Shown here one piece after another: positions 28,545-39,929 of a stretch of DNA of 64,000 bases; within the stretch, counting starts at the first letter, position 1; the number at the start of each line of letters is the position of its first letter. A program made the position numbers and the translations under genes. The DNA is from Pseudonocardia parietis (GTDB lineage: Bacteria > Actinomycetota > Actinomycetes > Mycobacteriales > Pseudonocardiaceae), in the NCBI RefSeq assembly GCF_017876315.1, contig NZ_JAGINU010000001.1, forward strand, positions 248,001 through 312,000. Direction: 5' to 3'. Under the pieces are notes generated by a model. That model searched no databases. It saw only the letters and a program-made list of their open reading frames with translations, and was not told where the DNA came from.

Positions 28545-29537
28545 CTACGCGGCCTCGACCTCGGGCAGGATCTCCTCCTTCAGGCGCTTGAGGTCGTCGA
28601 GCGTCTTCGAGACCGGCACGTCCTGGAACGGCGGCCAGAACAGCGGCATCGTGAGCCCGGCCTCCTTGTAGCGCTTGAGGTTGTCGGTGATCTGCCCGGC
28701 GGTGCCCACCATGAGGTTGCTGACCTTGCCGTTCGGCGACTGGTCGGTCTCCTCGTCGGTGATGACGGTCCAGAGCATGCTGCAGATGTCGAGGTCGTCG
28801 ACGGAGCGCCCGCTCCCGAGCTCGTCGAGCTCCCGCTGGATCTCGGTGCGCCACCGCGCGATGTCGTCGGGTGAGTCCTGGATCCCGATCCAGCCGGACA
28901 GGTCGTACTTCGCGATGCGCAGCGCCGAGCGCTTCGGGTCCTTGAGCCCGCTGAAGTAGATCGGCGGGCCGGGCTTCTGCACCGGCTTCGCGCCGAACCC
29001 GCACTTCTCGAAGTCGGCGAACTCGCCGTGGTACTCGAAGTGCTCGTTCGCCCAGACGCCCTGCATGATCTCGATCGTCTCGCGCACGTGCTTGTGCCGC
29101 TTCGGGAAGATGTGCGCCGCGCTGGCGGCCGCGAACTCCTCGGGCATCCAGCCGGAGCCGACCCCGACGTTGAGCCGGCCGTCGCAGAGATGGTCGATGG
29201 TGGCCAGCTCCGCGGCGAGCACACCCGGCGACCGGAACGGGGTGTCGATGATGCTCATCCCGATCCGGACCTTCGACGTCTTCGCCGCGAGCCACGGGAT
29301 CAGCGGCATGCCCTGCAGCCATTCGCCCCGCGACGACACCGGCAGGGCCTTGGGAAGCCCCTCCATCATGCCGAACGAATGCTGCAGCTCCGCGCGGTCC
29401 GAGGCCTCGGGGACGACGATCCGGTCGAGCGTCCAGACCGAGTCGAAGTCGAGCGCCTCGGCGAGCGCGGTGAGGTCCTCGAGCTCGGAGACGGTCACCT
29501 TGTCCCGGAAGTTCGGCAGGTACAGAGCGAGCTTCAT
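28545..29537 (-). CDS. LLM-class (luciferase-like) F420- or flavin-dependent oxidoreductase
   Basis: 330 residues. TIM-barrel start MKLALYLPNFRDKVTVSELE, then SVWTLDRIVVPE, GSGWMPEEFAAA and IYFSGLKDPKRSALRIAKY, typical of F420-dependent LLM oxidoreductases in actinobacteria. The C-terminus (EAGLTMPLFWPPFQDV) is also family-like. It may hydroxylate or reduce an acyl-CoA or ketone; ten bases separate it from the downstream ligase gene, so the two are probably one operon. Confidence 0.82.
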   Translation of the reverse strand: MKLALYLPNFRDKVTVSELEDLTALAEALDFDSVWTLDRIVVPEASDRAELQHSFGMMEGLPKALPVSSRGEWLQGMPLIPWLAAKTSKVRIGMSIIDTPFRSPGVLAAELATIDHLCDGRLNVGVGSGWMPEEFAAASAAHIFPKRHKHVRETIEIMQGVWANEHFEYHGEFADFEKCGFGAKPVQKPGPPIYFSGLKDPKRSALRIAKYDLSGWIGIQDSPDDIARWRTEIQRELDELGSGRSVDDLDICSMLWTVITDEETDQSPNGKVSNLMVGTAGQITDNLKRYKEAGLTMPLFWPPFQDVPVSKTLDDLKRLKEEILPEVEAA

Positions 29538-29619
29538 GCACCGGAGTATGTGTGGTCCGGATCACTCGTCGCACAACGCGATCTCAACATCAGCTCAACG
29601 TGTGAGACGGCGCCCGGGG

Positions 29620-31107
29620 TCAGTTACCGCCGGTCAGGTGTCCGGCGAGGCGCTCGTGCCGTACCCGGCTGTCCCGGTTCATCCCGGTGACGGTCACCTC
29701 GACACCGCGCGCGGCGTACTTGGTCGTGATCGCGTCGAGGGCCGCGACCGTGGAGGCGTCCCAGATGTGGGCGTCCGACAGGTCGATCACCACCTGCTCC
29801 GGGTCGTCCGCGTAGTCGAACGAGAACACCAGGTCGTTGCTGCTCGCGAAGAAGAGCTGACCGCTCACGCGGTAGACCTTCGTGCCGCCGTCCGGATCGA
29901 GGACCGAGGTGACCTCGACCAGGTGCGCGACGCGGCGGGCGAACAACACCATCGCGACCAGCACGCCGACGCCGACGCCGTAGGCCAGGTTGTGGGTGCC
30001 GACGGTGACCGCGACGGTCGACACCATCACCGTGGTCTCGCTCTTCGGCATCCGCCGCAGCACCGACGGCCGCACGCTGTGCCAGTCGAAGGTCGACACC
30101 GCCACCATGATCATGACCGCGACGAGCGCGGCCATCGGGATCAGCGCGACGAGCTCGCCCAGGACGACGACGAGGACCAGCAGGAACGACCCCGCGAGGA
30201 ACGTCGACACCCGGGTGCGGGCGCCGGACTTCACGTTGATCATCGTCTGGCCGATCATCGCGCAGCCGCCCATGCCGCCGAAGAAGCCGGTGACGACGTT
30301 GGCGACGCCCTGTCCCCAGCTCTCGCGCGTCTTGTCGGAGTGGGAGTCGGTGATGTCGTCGACGAGCTTGGCGGTCATCAGCGACTCGATCAGCCCGACC
30401 AGGGCGATCCCGAGCGCGTACGGCGCGATGATCGCCAGCGTCTCGGCCGTGACCGGCACCGCGGGCACTCCGAGCACCGGCAGGACGTCGGGCAGCTCCC
30501 CCTGGTCGCCGACCGTCGGCACGGCCACGCCCGCCGTCAGCGTGAAGGCGGTCAGCAGCACGATCGCCACGAGCGGAGCGGGCACCGCCCGGGTCAGCCG
30601 GGGCAGGCCCACGATGACCGCCAGCGCGACGGCGGCGAGGGCGTAGACCTGCCACGGCACGCCGGACAGGTGCGGCAGCTGCGAGGTGAAGATCAGGATC
30701 GCCAGCGCGTTGACGAAACCGACCATCACGCTGCGGGGCAGGAACCGCATCAGGCGGGCGAACCCGGTCACGGCCAGCAGCACCTGGATCGCCCCACCCA
30801 GCACGACGGCGGCGAACAGGTACTCGACGCCGTGCTCGCGCGCCAGCGGGGCCACGACCAGTGCCACCGCCCCGGTCGCAGCGGAGATCATGGCCGGTCG
30901 GCCGCCGCAGAAGGCGATCACCACGGCCATCGTGAACGAGGCGTAGAGACCGACCTTCGGGTCCACCCCGGCGATGATCGAGAAGGCGATCGCCTCCGGG
31001 ATCAGCGCGAGCGCGACGACCAGCCCGGCGAGCACCTCCGTACGCAGCACGCGCAGGGGCGGGACCCGGCCCCCGGACAGGGACGCGAGCAGGGCAGGAC
31101 GGGACAT
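29620..31107 (-). CDS. SulP family anion transporter with C-terminal STAS domain
   Basis: 495 residues. About eleven membrane spans from residue 20 to 390, with the SulP signature in [20 protein letters not shown] and [26 protein letters not shown], then a cytosolic STAS domain (about 410-485, [20 protein letters not shown]). Members move sulfate, bicarbonate or dicarboxylates; the [11 protein letters not shown] form resembles BicA-like bicarbonate carriers. ATG at 31107 is preferred over GTG 31113 because AGGAAG lies five bases before it. A hairpin precedes the gene. Confidence 0.88.
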   Translation of the reverse strand: MSRPALLASLSGGRVPPLRVLRTEVLAGLVVALALIPEAIAFSIIAGVDPKVGLYASFTMAVVIAFCGGRPAMISAATGAVALVVAPLAREHGVEYLFAAVVLGGAIQVLLAVTGFARLMRFLPRSVMVGFVNALAILIFTSQLPHLSGVPWQVYALAAVALAVIVGLPRLTRAVPAPLVAIVLLTAFTLTAGVAVPTVGDQGELPDVLPVLGVPAVPVTAETLAIIAPYALGIALVGLIESLMTAKLVDDITDSHSDKTRESWGQGVANVVTGFFGGMGGCAMIGQTMINVKSGARTRVSTFLAGSFLLVLVVVLGELVALIPMAALVAVMIMVAVSTFDWHSVRPSVLRRMPKSETTVMVSTVAVTVGTHNLAYGVGVGVLVAMVLFARRVAHLVEVTSVLDPDGGTKVYRVSGQLFFASSNDLVFSFDYADDPEQVVIDLSDAHIWDASTVAALDAITTKYAARGVEVTVTGMNRDSRVRHERLAGHLTGGN

Positions 31108-31181
31108 CGCCACTTCCTGTGGGGTGCGGAGCAGGAGGGCAGCCGGCCACCGATGAGCCGCGTACCGGGACGGACCGTACT

Positions 31182-31213
31182 GTCACGTGCGGGAGCAGTC
31201 CCGCAGATGTGAC
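31182..31213 (-). terminator. Hairpin between the AcoR-like regulator and SulP
   Basis: TGCGGGA, GCAG, TCCCGCA (31188-31205), extended by GTCAC (31182-31186) and GTGAC (31209-31213). It lies downstream of the regulator stop and 75 bases upstream of sulP on the same strand, with no U-tract. A terminator or an attenuator in the SulP leader are both possible. Confidence 0.5.
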
Positions 31214-31260
31214 GGTTGCGACCTGCGGTCCGACCCTGTGGGGGCGCCGCCGCAAGCCGA

Positions 31261-33024
31261 TCAGGTGAGCCCGAACTCCCGCATCTTGCGGTAGAGCGTG
31301 GTGCGACCGATGCCCAGTGCCTGCGCGGCCCGGCTGCGGTTACCACCGGAGGATCGCAGGGCCTCCGCCACGGCCTCGCGCTCGGCGGACTCCAGCAGCC
31401 CCGCCGAACGACGGACGGACCGGAGTTCGTCCGGCAGGTCGTCGGCATCGACCGTGCCGCCGCCGGCCCGACGGGCGAGCACGAGCAGCGTGTTGCGGAG
31501 CTCGGCGAGGTTGCCGGGCCAGTGCCAGGCCGTCAACCGGTCCCAGGCCGGGGCCGAGAAGCGGGTCGCCGACTCCGGCTCCGGCAGCTCCGCCAGCATC
31601 GCCCGCACCAGGGCGGGCAGGTGCTCCCGGCTCTGCGCCAGCGCCGGCAGCCGGACGGTCGTCGCGACCTGCCGCACCAGCCCGAGGACGGTGTCGGTGG
31701 CGGCGTCGAGATCGGCGGTCAACGCGACCGGGACGCCCGACGCCGTGAGCGCCTGCACCTGCGCAGGCGTCGGTGAGGGTGCCGCATGGATCCTGCGGAT
31801 GACCACTCCTCGGCCGGCCGAGGCGGCGGCCGAGGCGGCGTCGAACCATCCGGGGTCCAGATGCGGCTCGAGGACCAGCGGCTCCTCCACCTCCTGCGTG
31901 CGCAACGTGCGCAACGCGGTCCGCAGCTTTCCGGTGCCGCTCGCCCCGGTCAGCGCGACCAGCTCGTGGTGCCGCACCGCGGTCTCGAGCTGCCGGTGCA
32001 CGTCGGGATGGAAGTGCAGCGGCTCGCGGGCCGGGGCCGGGAGTCTCACGCCGCCGGTCGCACCGCTCCCGGCGGGCGTTCCCCCTGGTCGGCGCGGCGA
32101 CAGCCGCACGCTGTAGGCGCGCCGGCCGCCGTCGTGCACCGGCTCGACGATGGCCTCGTGCATGCCGTCGGCCAGCGGAATCTGCATCTTCTGCGCGCGG
32201 GACGGCCCCTGCTCGTCGAGGAACGGCCACAGCAGCGCGTGCAGCTCGGGCCCGGTGTGGTGCAGGCCGAGACGGTTGGCGAGGACGGTCTCCTCGTCGA
32301 CGACCAGCGCGGCGCCCGGCGCCCGGTCGAGCGACAGGTACGCCTGCACGAGCCCGCGGTGCCGGTCCCCGGCGTCCTCGGTGATGCGCTCCTCGATCTG
32401 CCGTCCGATGTCACCGGCCAGCACCGTCATCAGGGGGTGGACGTCGCGGACGGAGCACGCGAGCGAGAAGGTGCCGACCAGCCGTCCGGTGTAGGGCTCG
32501 ACGATCGGGGTGCCGGCGCAGGTGAGTCGTTCCAGGAACACGTTGTAGTGCTCCGGGCCGCGCACCAGCATCGGTCTGCGCTCGGCGAGCACGGTGCCGA
32601 TGCCGTTCGTACCGATCGACCGCTCGGAGAAGTCGAACCCTTCCGCGGCGCTCGCCCGGTCCATGACCGTGCGCTGGCGACGGAGCGCGGCGTGCCGCTG
32701 CACGATGCGGCCGGTCGCATCGGACAGCACCATCGCCACCGGGACGTCGGCGAGGCTGTCCTTGAGCCGGTCGAGTACCGGTCCCGCGGCCCGGCGCAGC
32801 GCCGAGAGCGCGTCCCCGGGTTCGCGGTAACCGATCTCGACACCCGCCACGGGCACGCTGTCCCCGACGCACCGGCGCCAGCTCTTCTCGATGTGCTGCG
32901 GCACCCCGGTGCTGCCGGGCGGCGCGTCGAGCAACCCGCCCCCGACCAGTGCCTCCCGGCTCCGGCGGATGCGGTCGCGTTCGGCCGACGACAGGGTCGG
33001 CAGGTTCCGGATCTCGTTTCGCAT
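31261..33024 (-). CDS. GAF/AAA+/Fis regulator, AcoR/MimR-like, without the sigma-54 contact loop
   Basis: 587 residues. GAF sensor about 85-235 (ERSIGTNGIGTVLAERRPM); degenerate AAA+ region about 340-530 with Walker A GASGTGK (360-366), but the Walker B position reads GVVIRRIHA and no GAFTGA loop is present; C-terminal Fis helix-turn-helix NRSRAAQALGIGRTTLYRKM. Actinobacteria lack sigma-54, and such proteins (for example MimR of Mycobacterium) activate oxygenase operons. It is divergent from an esterase and a Baeyer-Villiger monooxygenase, probably its targets. Confidence 0.85.
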   Translation of the reverse strand: MRNEIRNLPTLSSAERDRIRRSREALVGGGLLDAPPGSTGVPQHIEKSWRRCVGDSVPVAGVEIGYREPGDALSALRRAAGPVLDRLKDSLADVPVAMVLSDATGRIVQRHAALRRQRTVMDRASAAEGFDFSERSIGTNGIGTVLAERRPMLVRGPEHYNVFLERLTCAGTPIVEPYTGRLVGTFSLACSVRDVHPLMTVLAGDIGRQIEERITEDAGDRHRGLVQAYLSLDRAPGAALVVDEETVLANRLGLHHTGPELHALLWPFLDEQGPSRAQKMQIPLADGMHEAIVEPVHDGGRRAYSVRLSPRRPGGTPAGSGATGGVRLPAPAREPLHFHPDVHRQLETAVRHHELVALTGASGTGKLRTALRTLRTQEVEEPLVLEPHLDPGWFDAASAAASAGRGVVIRRIHAAPSPTPAQVQALTASGVPVALTADLDAATDTVLGLVRQVATTVRLPALAQSREHLPALVRAMLAELPEPESATRFSAPAWDRLTAWHWPGNLAELRNTLLVLARRAGGGTVDADDLPDELRSVRRSAGLLESAEREAVAEALRSSGGNRSRAAQALGIGRTTLYRKMREFGLT

Positions 33025-33103
33025 CGTCGTCCCACGGTCCGTCCGAGACGGTGTCGCGCCTCCCGACGCCACCGCCTGCTGCGTGTCCACAGTGCCGCAC
33101 GGC

Positions 33104-33118
33104 GTTCCAGATCGGAAC
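33104..33118. promoter_or_regulatory. Palindrome in the divergent regulator/esterase promoter region
   Basis: Perfect dyad GTTCC, AGATC, GGAAC, 77 bases before the esterase ATG and 79 after the regulator start. A second, weaker dyad GTCAC/GTGAC lies at about 33157-33173. Candidate binding sites for the AcoR-like protein. Confidence 0.5.
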
Positions 33119-33194
33119 ACCCGCCGGGCTCGTCCGGTCGCCACAGTGAGTCCTACGTCACACGGTCCGTGACACGAGTTCGAGGAGGAACCCG

Positions 33195-34124
33195 ATGACA
33201 ACGACGCCATCGTCCCGTCCGACGGGCACGTCTGCCGAGTCCGACGCCCTGCGAGCGCTCTACGCGGACTGGTCGGACATCATCGCCGGCACTCCCGACC
33301 TGACCATGCGGCTGTTCCGCAGCATCTTCGACGAGTGGCACCAGCCGACCCGCGAGCCGGAGGACGTGACCTACCGCGAGGAGACCGTCGGCGGGGTCCC
33401 CGGGATCTGGACGCTGCCGATCGGTGCGGACCCCACGAAGGTGCTGCTCTACACCCACGGCGGCGGGTTCGCCGTCGGTTCGGCGTCCAGCCACCGCAAG
33501 CTGGCGGCGCACGTGGCCAAGGCGCTGGGGGTCACCGCGTTCGTCCTGGACTACCGCCGCGCTCCCGAGCACCCGCACCCGGCGCAGGTCGAGGACGGCG
33601 TCGCGGCGTTCACCGCACTCACCGAGCGGGGCATCGCCCCGGCCGACATCACCACGATCGGCGACTCGGCCGGCGGGAACCTCGCGGTCGCGATCCCGCT
33701 CGCGCTGCGCGAGCGGGGCGGCCCCCTGCCCGGCCGGATCGTCGCGTTCTCACCGTGGCTGGACATGGAGAACGCGGGCGGGACGCTGGTGACCAACGAC
33801 GCGACCGACGCGCTGATCACCGTCCCGCTGCTCGAAGGCATGATCGCCGGCGTCCTCGCCGAGGGCAGGATCGACCCGAGGACGCCGCTGGCGAACCCGC
33901 TGCACGCCGACCTCACCGGACTCCCGCCGCTCTACGTCAACGCCGGATCGGCGGAGTCGCTGGTCGACAACGCGACCCGGCTCGCCGAGCGGGCGCGGGC
34001 GGCGGGCGTCGACGTGACGCTGTCGGTCGCCGAAGGCATGCAGCACGTCTTCCCGTTCCTGGCCGGCAGTGCGCCGGAGGCCGACGAGGAGATCGCGGCC
34101 ATCGCGAAGTGGTTCCGCGGCTGA
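33195..34124 (+). CDS. Alpha/beta hydrolase, hormone-sensitive-lipase family esterase
   Basis: 309 residues. Oxyanion motif HGGGFAVGS, nucleophile elbow TIGDSAGGNLA, the acid near VNAGSAESLVDNA and His in GMQHVFPFLAGS. Such esterases often follow Baeyer-Villiger monooxygenases and hydrolyse the ester or lactone that those make. It begins 12 bases after a GAGGAGG site and 49 bases before the monooxygenase gene, so a two-gene operon is likely. Confidence 0.88.
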   Translation: MTTTPSSRPTGTSAESDALRALYADWSDIIAGTPDLTMRLFRSIFDEWHQPTREPEDVTYREETVGGVPGIWTLPIGADPTKVLLYTHGGGFAVGSASSHRKLAAHVAKALGVTAFVLDYRRAPEHPHPAQVEDGVAAFTALTERGIAPADITTIGDSAGGNLAVAIPLALRERGGPLPGRIVAFSPWLDMENAGGTLVTNDATDALITVPLLEGMIAGVLAEGRIDPRTPLANPLHADLTGLPPLYVNAGSAESLVDNATRLAERARAAGVDVTLSVAEGMQHVFPFLAGSAPEADEEIAAIAKWFRG

Positions 34125-34173
34125 CCGCCGCCACCCGACCGGCTCGTCCTCTGCCACACACCCTGGAGCATCC

Positions 34174-35799
34174 ATGAGCACCATTCGCACCGCGGACGTC
34201 GACGCGATCGTCATCGGCGCCGGTTTCGGCGGCATCTACATGCTGCACAAGTTGCGCAACGAGCTCGGTCTGACCGTGCAGGGCTTCGAGAAGGGCGGCG
34301 GTGTCGGCGGCACCTGGTACTTCAACCGCTACCCCGGCGCCAAGTCCGACACCGAGGGCTTCGTCTACCGCTACTCCTTCGACAAGGACCTGTTGCAGGA
34401 GTGGGACTGGACCACCCGCTACCTGGACCAGCCCGACGTCCTCGCCTACCTCGAGCACGTCGTCGACCGCTACGACCTGCGCCGCGACATCGCGCTGAAC
34501 ACCGAGGTGACCGGCGCCGCGTTCGACGAGGACACCGACCTGTGGACGGTGACCACCGCCGACGGGAGGAGCCTGACCAGCCGCTACGTCGTGAACGGAC
34601 TCGGCCTGCTGGCCAGGAGCAACATCCCCGACATCCCGGGCCGGGACGGCTTCGCCGGGCGGCTCGTACACACCAACGCCTGGCCGGACGACCTCGACAT
34701 CACCGGCAAGCGGGTCGGCGTGATCGGCACCGGCTCCACCGGGACGCAGTTCATCGTGGCGGCGGCCGAGATGGCCGGGCACCTCACCGTCTTCCAGCGC
34801 ACACCGCAGTACGTCGTCCCGTCGGGCAACGGCCCCGTCGACCGGTCCGAGGTCGACGCCGCCAAGGAGAACTTCGACGCCATCTGGGACCAGGTCCGCA
34901 ACTCCGTGGTCGGCTTCGGGTTCGAGGAGAGCGGCGTCGAGGCGATGAGCGTGTCCGCCGACGAGCGCCGGCGGGTGTTCCAGGAGAACTGGGACAAGGG
35001 CAACGGCTTCCGGTTCATGTTCGGCACGTTCGCCGACATCGCCACCGACCCGGAGGCCAATGCCGCCGCCGCGGAGTTCATCCGCTCGAAGATCGCCGAG
35101 ATCGTCGAGGACCCGGAGACCGCCCGTGCGCTCACCCCGACCGACCTCTACGCCAAGCGTCCGCTGTGCAACGAGGGCTACTACGAGACCTTCAACCGCG
35201 ACGACGTCGAGCTGGTCCCGATCAAGGAGAACCCGATCCAGGAGATCACGCCGGCCGGTGTCCGCACCGCCGACGGGGTCATCCACGAGCTCGACGTCCT
35301 GGTGTTCGCCACCGGGTTCGACGCGGTCGACGGCAACTACCGGGCGATGGACCTGCGCGGTCGCGGGGGCCGCCACATCGACGAGCACTGGACCGACGGC
35401 CCGACCAGCTACCTGGGCCTGTCGAAGTCCGGCTTCCCGAACATGTTCATGATCCTCGGCCCGAACGGGCCGTTCACCAACCTGCCGCCCAGCATCGAGA
35501 CCCAGGTCGAGTGGATCGGCGGGCTGATCGGCGACGCCGAGCGGCGCGGGATCCGCACCGTCGAGCCGACCCCGGAGGCCGAGGACGGCTGGACCGCCAC
35601 CTGCACCGAGATCGCCAATATGACCCTGTTCCCGAAGGCCGACTCGTGGATCTTCGGAGCCAACATCCCGGGCAAGCAGAACGCCGTCATGTTCTACATG
35701 GCCGGGATCGGCGCCTACCGGCAGAAGCTCGCCGAGGTCGCCGGGAACGGCTACGAGGGTTTCGAGCGGATCACCGACGACGAGACCGCGGGCGTCTGA
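34174..35799 (+). CDS. Type I Baeyer-Villiger monooxygenase (cyclohexanone monooxygenase-like)
   Basis: 541 residues. N-terminal FAD loop GAGFGG (15-20), GGVGGTWYFNRYPGAKSDTEG, the BVMO fingerprint F160-x-G-x-x-x-H166-x-x-x-W170 (FAGRLVHTNAW), NADPH loop VGVIGTGSTGTQ and the second signature VFATGFDAVDGNY. It inserts oxygen next to a ketone, giving an ester or lactone, using NADPH and O2. Length and motifs match cyclohexanone/cyclopentanone monooxygenases. With the preceding esterase it would open cyclic or linear ketones. Confidence 0.93.
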   Translation: MSTIRTADVDAIVIGAGFGGIYMLHKLRNELGLTVQGFEKGGGVGGTWYFNRYPGAKSDTEGFVYRYSFDKDLLQEWDWTTRYLDQPDVLAYLEHVVDRYDLRRDIALNTEVTGAAFDEDTDLWTVTTADGRSLTSRYVVNGLGLLARSNIPDIPGRDGFAGRLVHTNAWPDDLDITGKRVGVIGTGSTGTQFIVAAAEMAGHLTVFQRTPQYVVPSGNGPVDRSEVDAAKENFDAIWDQVRNSVVGFGFEESGVEAMSVSADERRRVFQENWDKGNGFRFMFGTFADIATDPEANAAAAEFIRSKIAEIVEDPETARALTPTDLYAKRPLCNEGYYETFNRDDVELVPIKENPIQEITPAGVRTADGVIHELDVLVFATGFDAVDGNYRAMDLRGRGGRHIDEHWTDGPTSYLGLSKSGFPNMFMILGPNGPFTNLPPSIETQVEWIGGLIGDAERRGIRTVEPTPEAEDGWTATCTEIANMTLFPKADSWIFGANIPGKQNAVMFYMAGIGAYRQKLAEVAGNGYEGFERITDDETAGV

Positions 35800-35808
35800 C
35801 CCGCGTCG

Positions 35809-36732
35809 TCATCGTCGCCGGGGGACGTCGGGCCGGCCGCCGTCCCCCGGCAGGATCTCGGTCGAGGTCTGCAGCACCCGCTCCAGCACGGCCGAGTCGT
35901 CGTCACGACGCCAGATCAGGAAGACGTCGATCGTGGGCAGCGGGTCGGCGATCTCACGGACGCGGACACCATCGAGCGGGAGGTGCGCGACGGCGCTCGC
36001 GGTGGTGAAGTGCAGGCCGACCCCGGCCGAGACCAGCGCCGTGCACGTCCAGGAGTCGGGCGCGGTCTGGACGATCCGGGGCGCGAAGCCGGCGGCGCGG
36101 CAGTGCTCGACGAACATCGTCCGCACCGCCGACCCGAACGACTCGGGGAACGCGATGAGCGGCTCGTCGCGGAGGTCGGCGATCCGGACCTCGTCGGCGT
36201 CGGCGAGCCGGTGGGCCACGGGCACGGCCACGACGCACCGCTCCCGGGCGACGCTGCGGCTGGTCACGCCCACGGGCGGGGCGGCGAACCGGGCCAGCGC
36301 CAGGTCCGACTCCCCCTCGAGCAGTTCGGTGATCGCCGTCGCGCCGTAGCGGCCGGGCAGGAACTCCAGGTCGAGCAGCGGATGCTGCTCACGGACGGCG
36401 CGGGCGAGCTGCCCGACCGTCGCGTGGGCCGAGGGCCCGGCGAAGGAGATCCGGACCCGGCCGCTGCGGCCGTCGCGCGCTGCGGCGACCGCGGCCCGTG
36501 CCTCGTCGGCGCGGGCCAGCAGCGCGTGCGCGTGCGGGACCAGTGCGGCACCGGCCGGGGTGAGCTCGACCCGCCGGGTGGTGCGCCGGAACACCTCCGC
36601 ACCGAGCTCGGACTCCAGGGCCCGCACGGTGCGGCTCAGGTGCGGCTGCCCCAGGTGCAGCCGTGCCGCCGCACGTCCGAAGTGCAGCTCCTCGGCGATC
36701 GTGACGAAGACCTGCAGCTTCTGTGTGTCCAT
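35809..36732 (-). CDS. LysR family transcriptional regulator
   Basis: 307 residues. Winged helix [20 protein letters not shown] followed by [20 protein letters not shown], then a periplasmic-binding-like effector domain (about 90-295). ATG at 36732 is the family-typical start; the in-frame extension upstream is not conserved-looking. Divergent from the acyl-CoA dehydrogenase/CoA-transferase pair with an AT-rich dyad between them, so it probably controls that pair. Convergent with the BVMO gene. Confidence 0.9.
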   Translation of the reverse strand: MDTQKLQVFVTIAEELHFGRAAARLHLGQPHLSRTVRALESELGAEVFRRTTRRVELTPAGAALVPHAHALLARADEARAAVAAARDGRSGRVRISFAGPSAHATVGQLARAVREQHPLLDLEFLPGRYGATAITELLEGESDLALARFAAPPVGVTSRSVARERCVVAVPVAHRLADADEVRIADLRDEPLIAFPESFGSAVRTMFVEHCRAAGFAPRIVQTAPDSWTCTALVSAGVGLHFTTASAVAHLPLDGVRVREIADPLPTIDVFLIWRRDDDSAVLERVLQTSTEILPGDGGRPDVPRRR

Positions 36733-36760
36733 GCGGCCCCCACTGATGCCTCTGCTGCAA

Positions 36761-36783
36761 CAATAGCCGCAATATTGGTATTG
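36761..36783. promoter_or_regulatory. AT-rich dyad between lysR and acyl-CoA dehydrogenase gene
   Basis: CAATA (36761-36765) and TATTG (36779-36783) enclose CAATATTG (36770-36777). The stretch is markedly AT-rich for this genome and lies midway in the 85-bp divergent region, as expected of a LysR binding site overlapping both promoters. Confidence 0.55.
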
Positions 36784-36817
36784 GACATACGATGGATCGC
36801 GGTCGAACATCGGGGGC

Positions 36818-37998
<1,181 letters not shown>

Positions 37999-38002
<4 letters not shown>

Positions 38003-39150
38003 CCCTGCCGCTCGCCGGGTACACCGTCGTCGCACTCGAGCAGGCCGTCGCCGGGCCGATCGCCACCCGTCACCTGGCCGATCTCGGCGCCCGCGTCGTC
38101 AAGATCGAACGGCCCGGTGAGGGCGACTTCGCCCGCCACTACGACGACGCCGTGCAGGGCCTGGCCACCCACTTCGTCTGGCTCAACCGCGGCAAGGAGT
38201 CCCTGGCCGTCGACCTGAAGTCCGAGCGCGGCATCCGGGTCGTGCGCGAGCTCATCGCCCGGTCCGACGTGTTCCTGCACAACACCGCTCCCGGCGCCGT
38301 CGACCGGCTCGGGCTCGACGCCGACACCCTGCGCGCCGCCGACCCGCGCCTGGTCGTGGTCAACATCTCCGGCTACGGCACCAGCGGGCCGCGCACCGAC
38401 CGCAAGGCCTACGACATGCTCGTCCAGGCCGAGGCCGGGATGGTGTCGGTCACCGGCACCCCGGACGCCGCGGCCAAGACCGGCGTGCCCAATGCCGACA
38501 TCGCCGCCGGGCTCTACTCCGCCATGTCCGTGCTCAGCGCGTTGCTGCGCCGCGAACGCACCGGCGAGGGCGCCGTCGTCGACGTCTCGATGTTCGACGC
38601 CGCCGTCGAGTGGATGGGCCACCCGCTCTACATGCAGCTCTACGGTGGCCGGCAGATCCCGCGGATGGGCCTCAGCCACGCCGCGATCGCCCCCTACGAC
38701 GCCTACCCCACCGCCGACGGGCAGATCCTCATCGGCGTCCAGAACGACCGCGGCTGGCGCACCCTGGTCACCGACGTGTTCGACGACCCCGACCTCGCCG
38801 ACGACCCCCGCTTCGTGACCAACGTCGAACGCGTCCGCAACCGCGCCGCCTGCGACGCGGCCGTCGGCGGGCACACCGTCCGCCGGAAGACCGCCGAGCT
38901 CGACGAGCGTCTCGCCGCTGCCGGGATCCCGGCCGCCCAGGTCAACGGCACCGCCGAGCTCGTCGAGCACCCGCAGCTGCGCGAGCGCGACCGGTGGCGC
39001 ACCGTCGCCACCGAGGCCGGCGACATCCACGGTCTCCTGCCGCCGATGACCTACCGCGACGTCGAGCTGCCGATGGGCCCGGTGCCCGCGCTGGGCGAGC
39101 ACAACGACCGCATCCTCGACGAGCTCGGGCTCAGTGCAGCGCGGCCTTGA
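37999..39150 (+). CDS. CaiB/BaiF family III CoA-transferase
   Basis: 383 residues. LADLGARVVKIERPGEGDFARHYD, HNTAPGAVDRLGLD, ISGYGTSGP and KAYDMLVQAEAGMVSVTG (catalytic Asp) define the family; the C-terminus AGIPAAQVNGTAELVEHPQL is typical. It transfers CoA between carboxylic acids. The GTG start overlaps the dehydrogenase stop, indicating a coupled acid activation plus oxidation unit. Itaconate, succinate or mesaconate CoA-transferase roles are possible. It overlaps the convergent membrane-protein gene by 20 bases. Confidence 0.9.
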
Positions 39151-39658
39151 GCACGATGATGACCCCACCCACGACGACCGAGGCGACGACCAACGCCACC
39201 TGCACGGCGATGCCGCGTCCCGCGACGCGGCTCGCCACGACGCTGCACACGGTCAGCGATCCGACCCCGAGCCAGAGCGCCACGTCGATGCCGACCTGGA
39301 CATCGAGCCCCGCGAGGTCGGCCGCCAGCAGGGCGAGGCCGGCGAGCAGGCCGGGGGCCGCGGCCGCCGAGCAGGTCCGGAGTTCGTGACGGACGGCGCC
39401 GGCCCCGAGCCGGTGGGCAGCAGCGAGGGACGACGAGAGAAGCCCGGCGTACGCCTCCGCGAAGAAGATCACGACTCCGGTACCCACGACCGTCACGACG
39501 GCCTGGCCCAGACCGGTCTCGTGATCACCGAGATAGGCCAGGACCGACATCGCGAAGATCGTTCCGGTCAGCGCCGAGCGGGTGCGGGCCAGGGCATTCA
39601 CCGTCAGTCGCTCGGCCGCGGTTCCTCCGGCGGCGTCGTCACCACGCGTCGTGACCAA
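39131..39658 (-). CDS. Integral membrane protein of unknown function
   Basis: 175 residues from a TTG start at 39658, chosen because GGAGGG lies eight bases ahead; GTG starts at 39601 or 39754 remain possible. About five hydrophobic segments follow a hydrophilic N-terminus: SALTGTIFAMSVLAYLG, a second around VVTVVGTGVVIFFAEAYAGL, then three more towards the C-terminus LVVASVVVGGVIIVLKAAL. No known family recognised. It overlaps the convergent CoA-transferase end by 20 bases. Confidence 0.6.
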   Translation of the reverse strand: MVTTRGDDAAGGTAAERLTVNALARTRSALTGTIFAMSVLAYLGDHETGLGQAVVTVVGTGVVIFFAEAYAGLLSSSLAAAHRLGAGAVRHELRTCSAAAAPGLLAGLALLAADLAGLDVQVGIDVALWLGVGSLTVCSVVASRVAGRGIAVQVALVVASVVVGGVIIVLKAALH

Positions 39659-39929
39659 CTCGGCTCCCTCCGGAGATGCCGGCCCGGATAGCGCCGGCGG
39701 CCTCGACCACGTGCCGATCCTGGTCCGCCGCGACCGCGTGCGCGCCACCCGCACCGGGCGAGCTCACCCACGCCGGGCTGCGCTCGCCCGGATCCCGCCC
39801 CCGGTTCGAGCAGCCGCGGGCGGCCTGCGGAAATCACCTCGTGGGGGTGAGGTCCCGCCGGTCGGCAGCAGTGTTCGCTCACCGCATGAGCGTGCCGAGC
39901 AGCGGCTGCTCGGGTGGGAGGGCACGACC

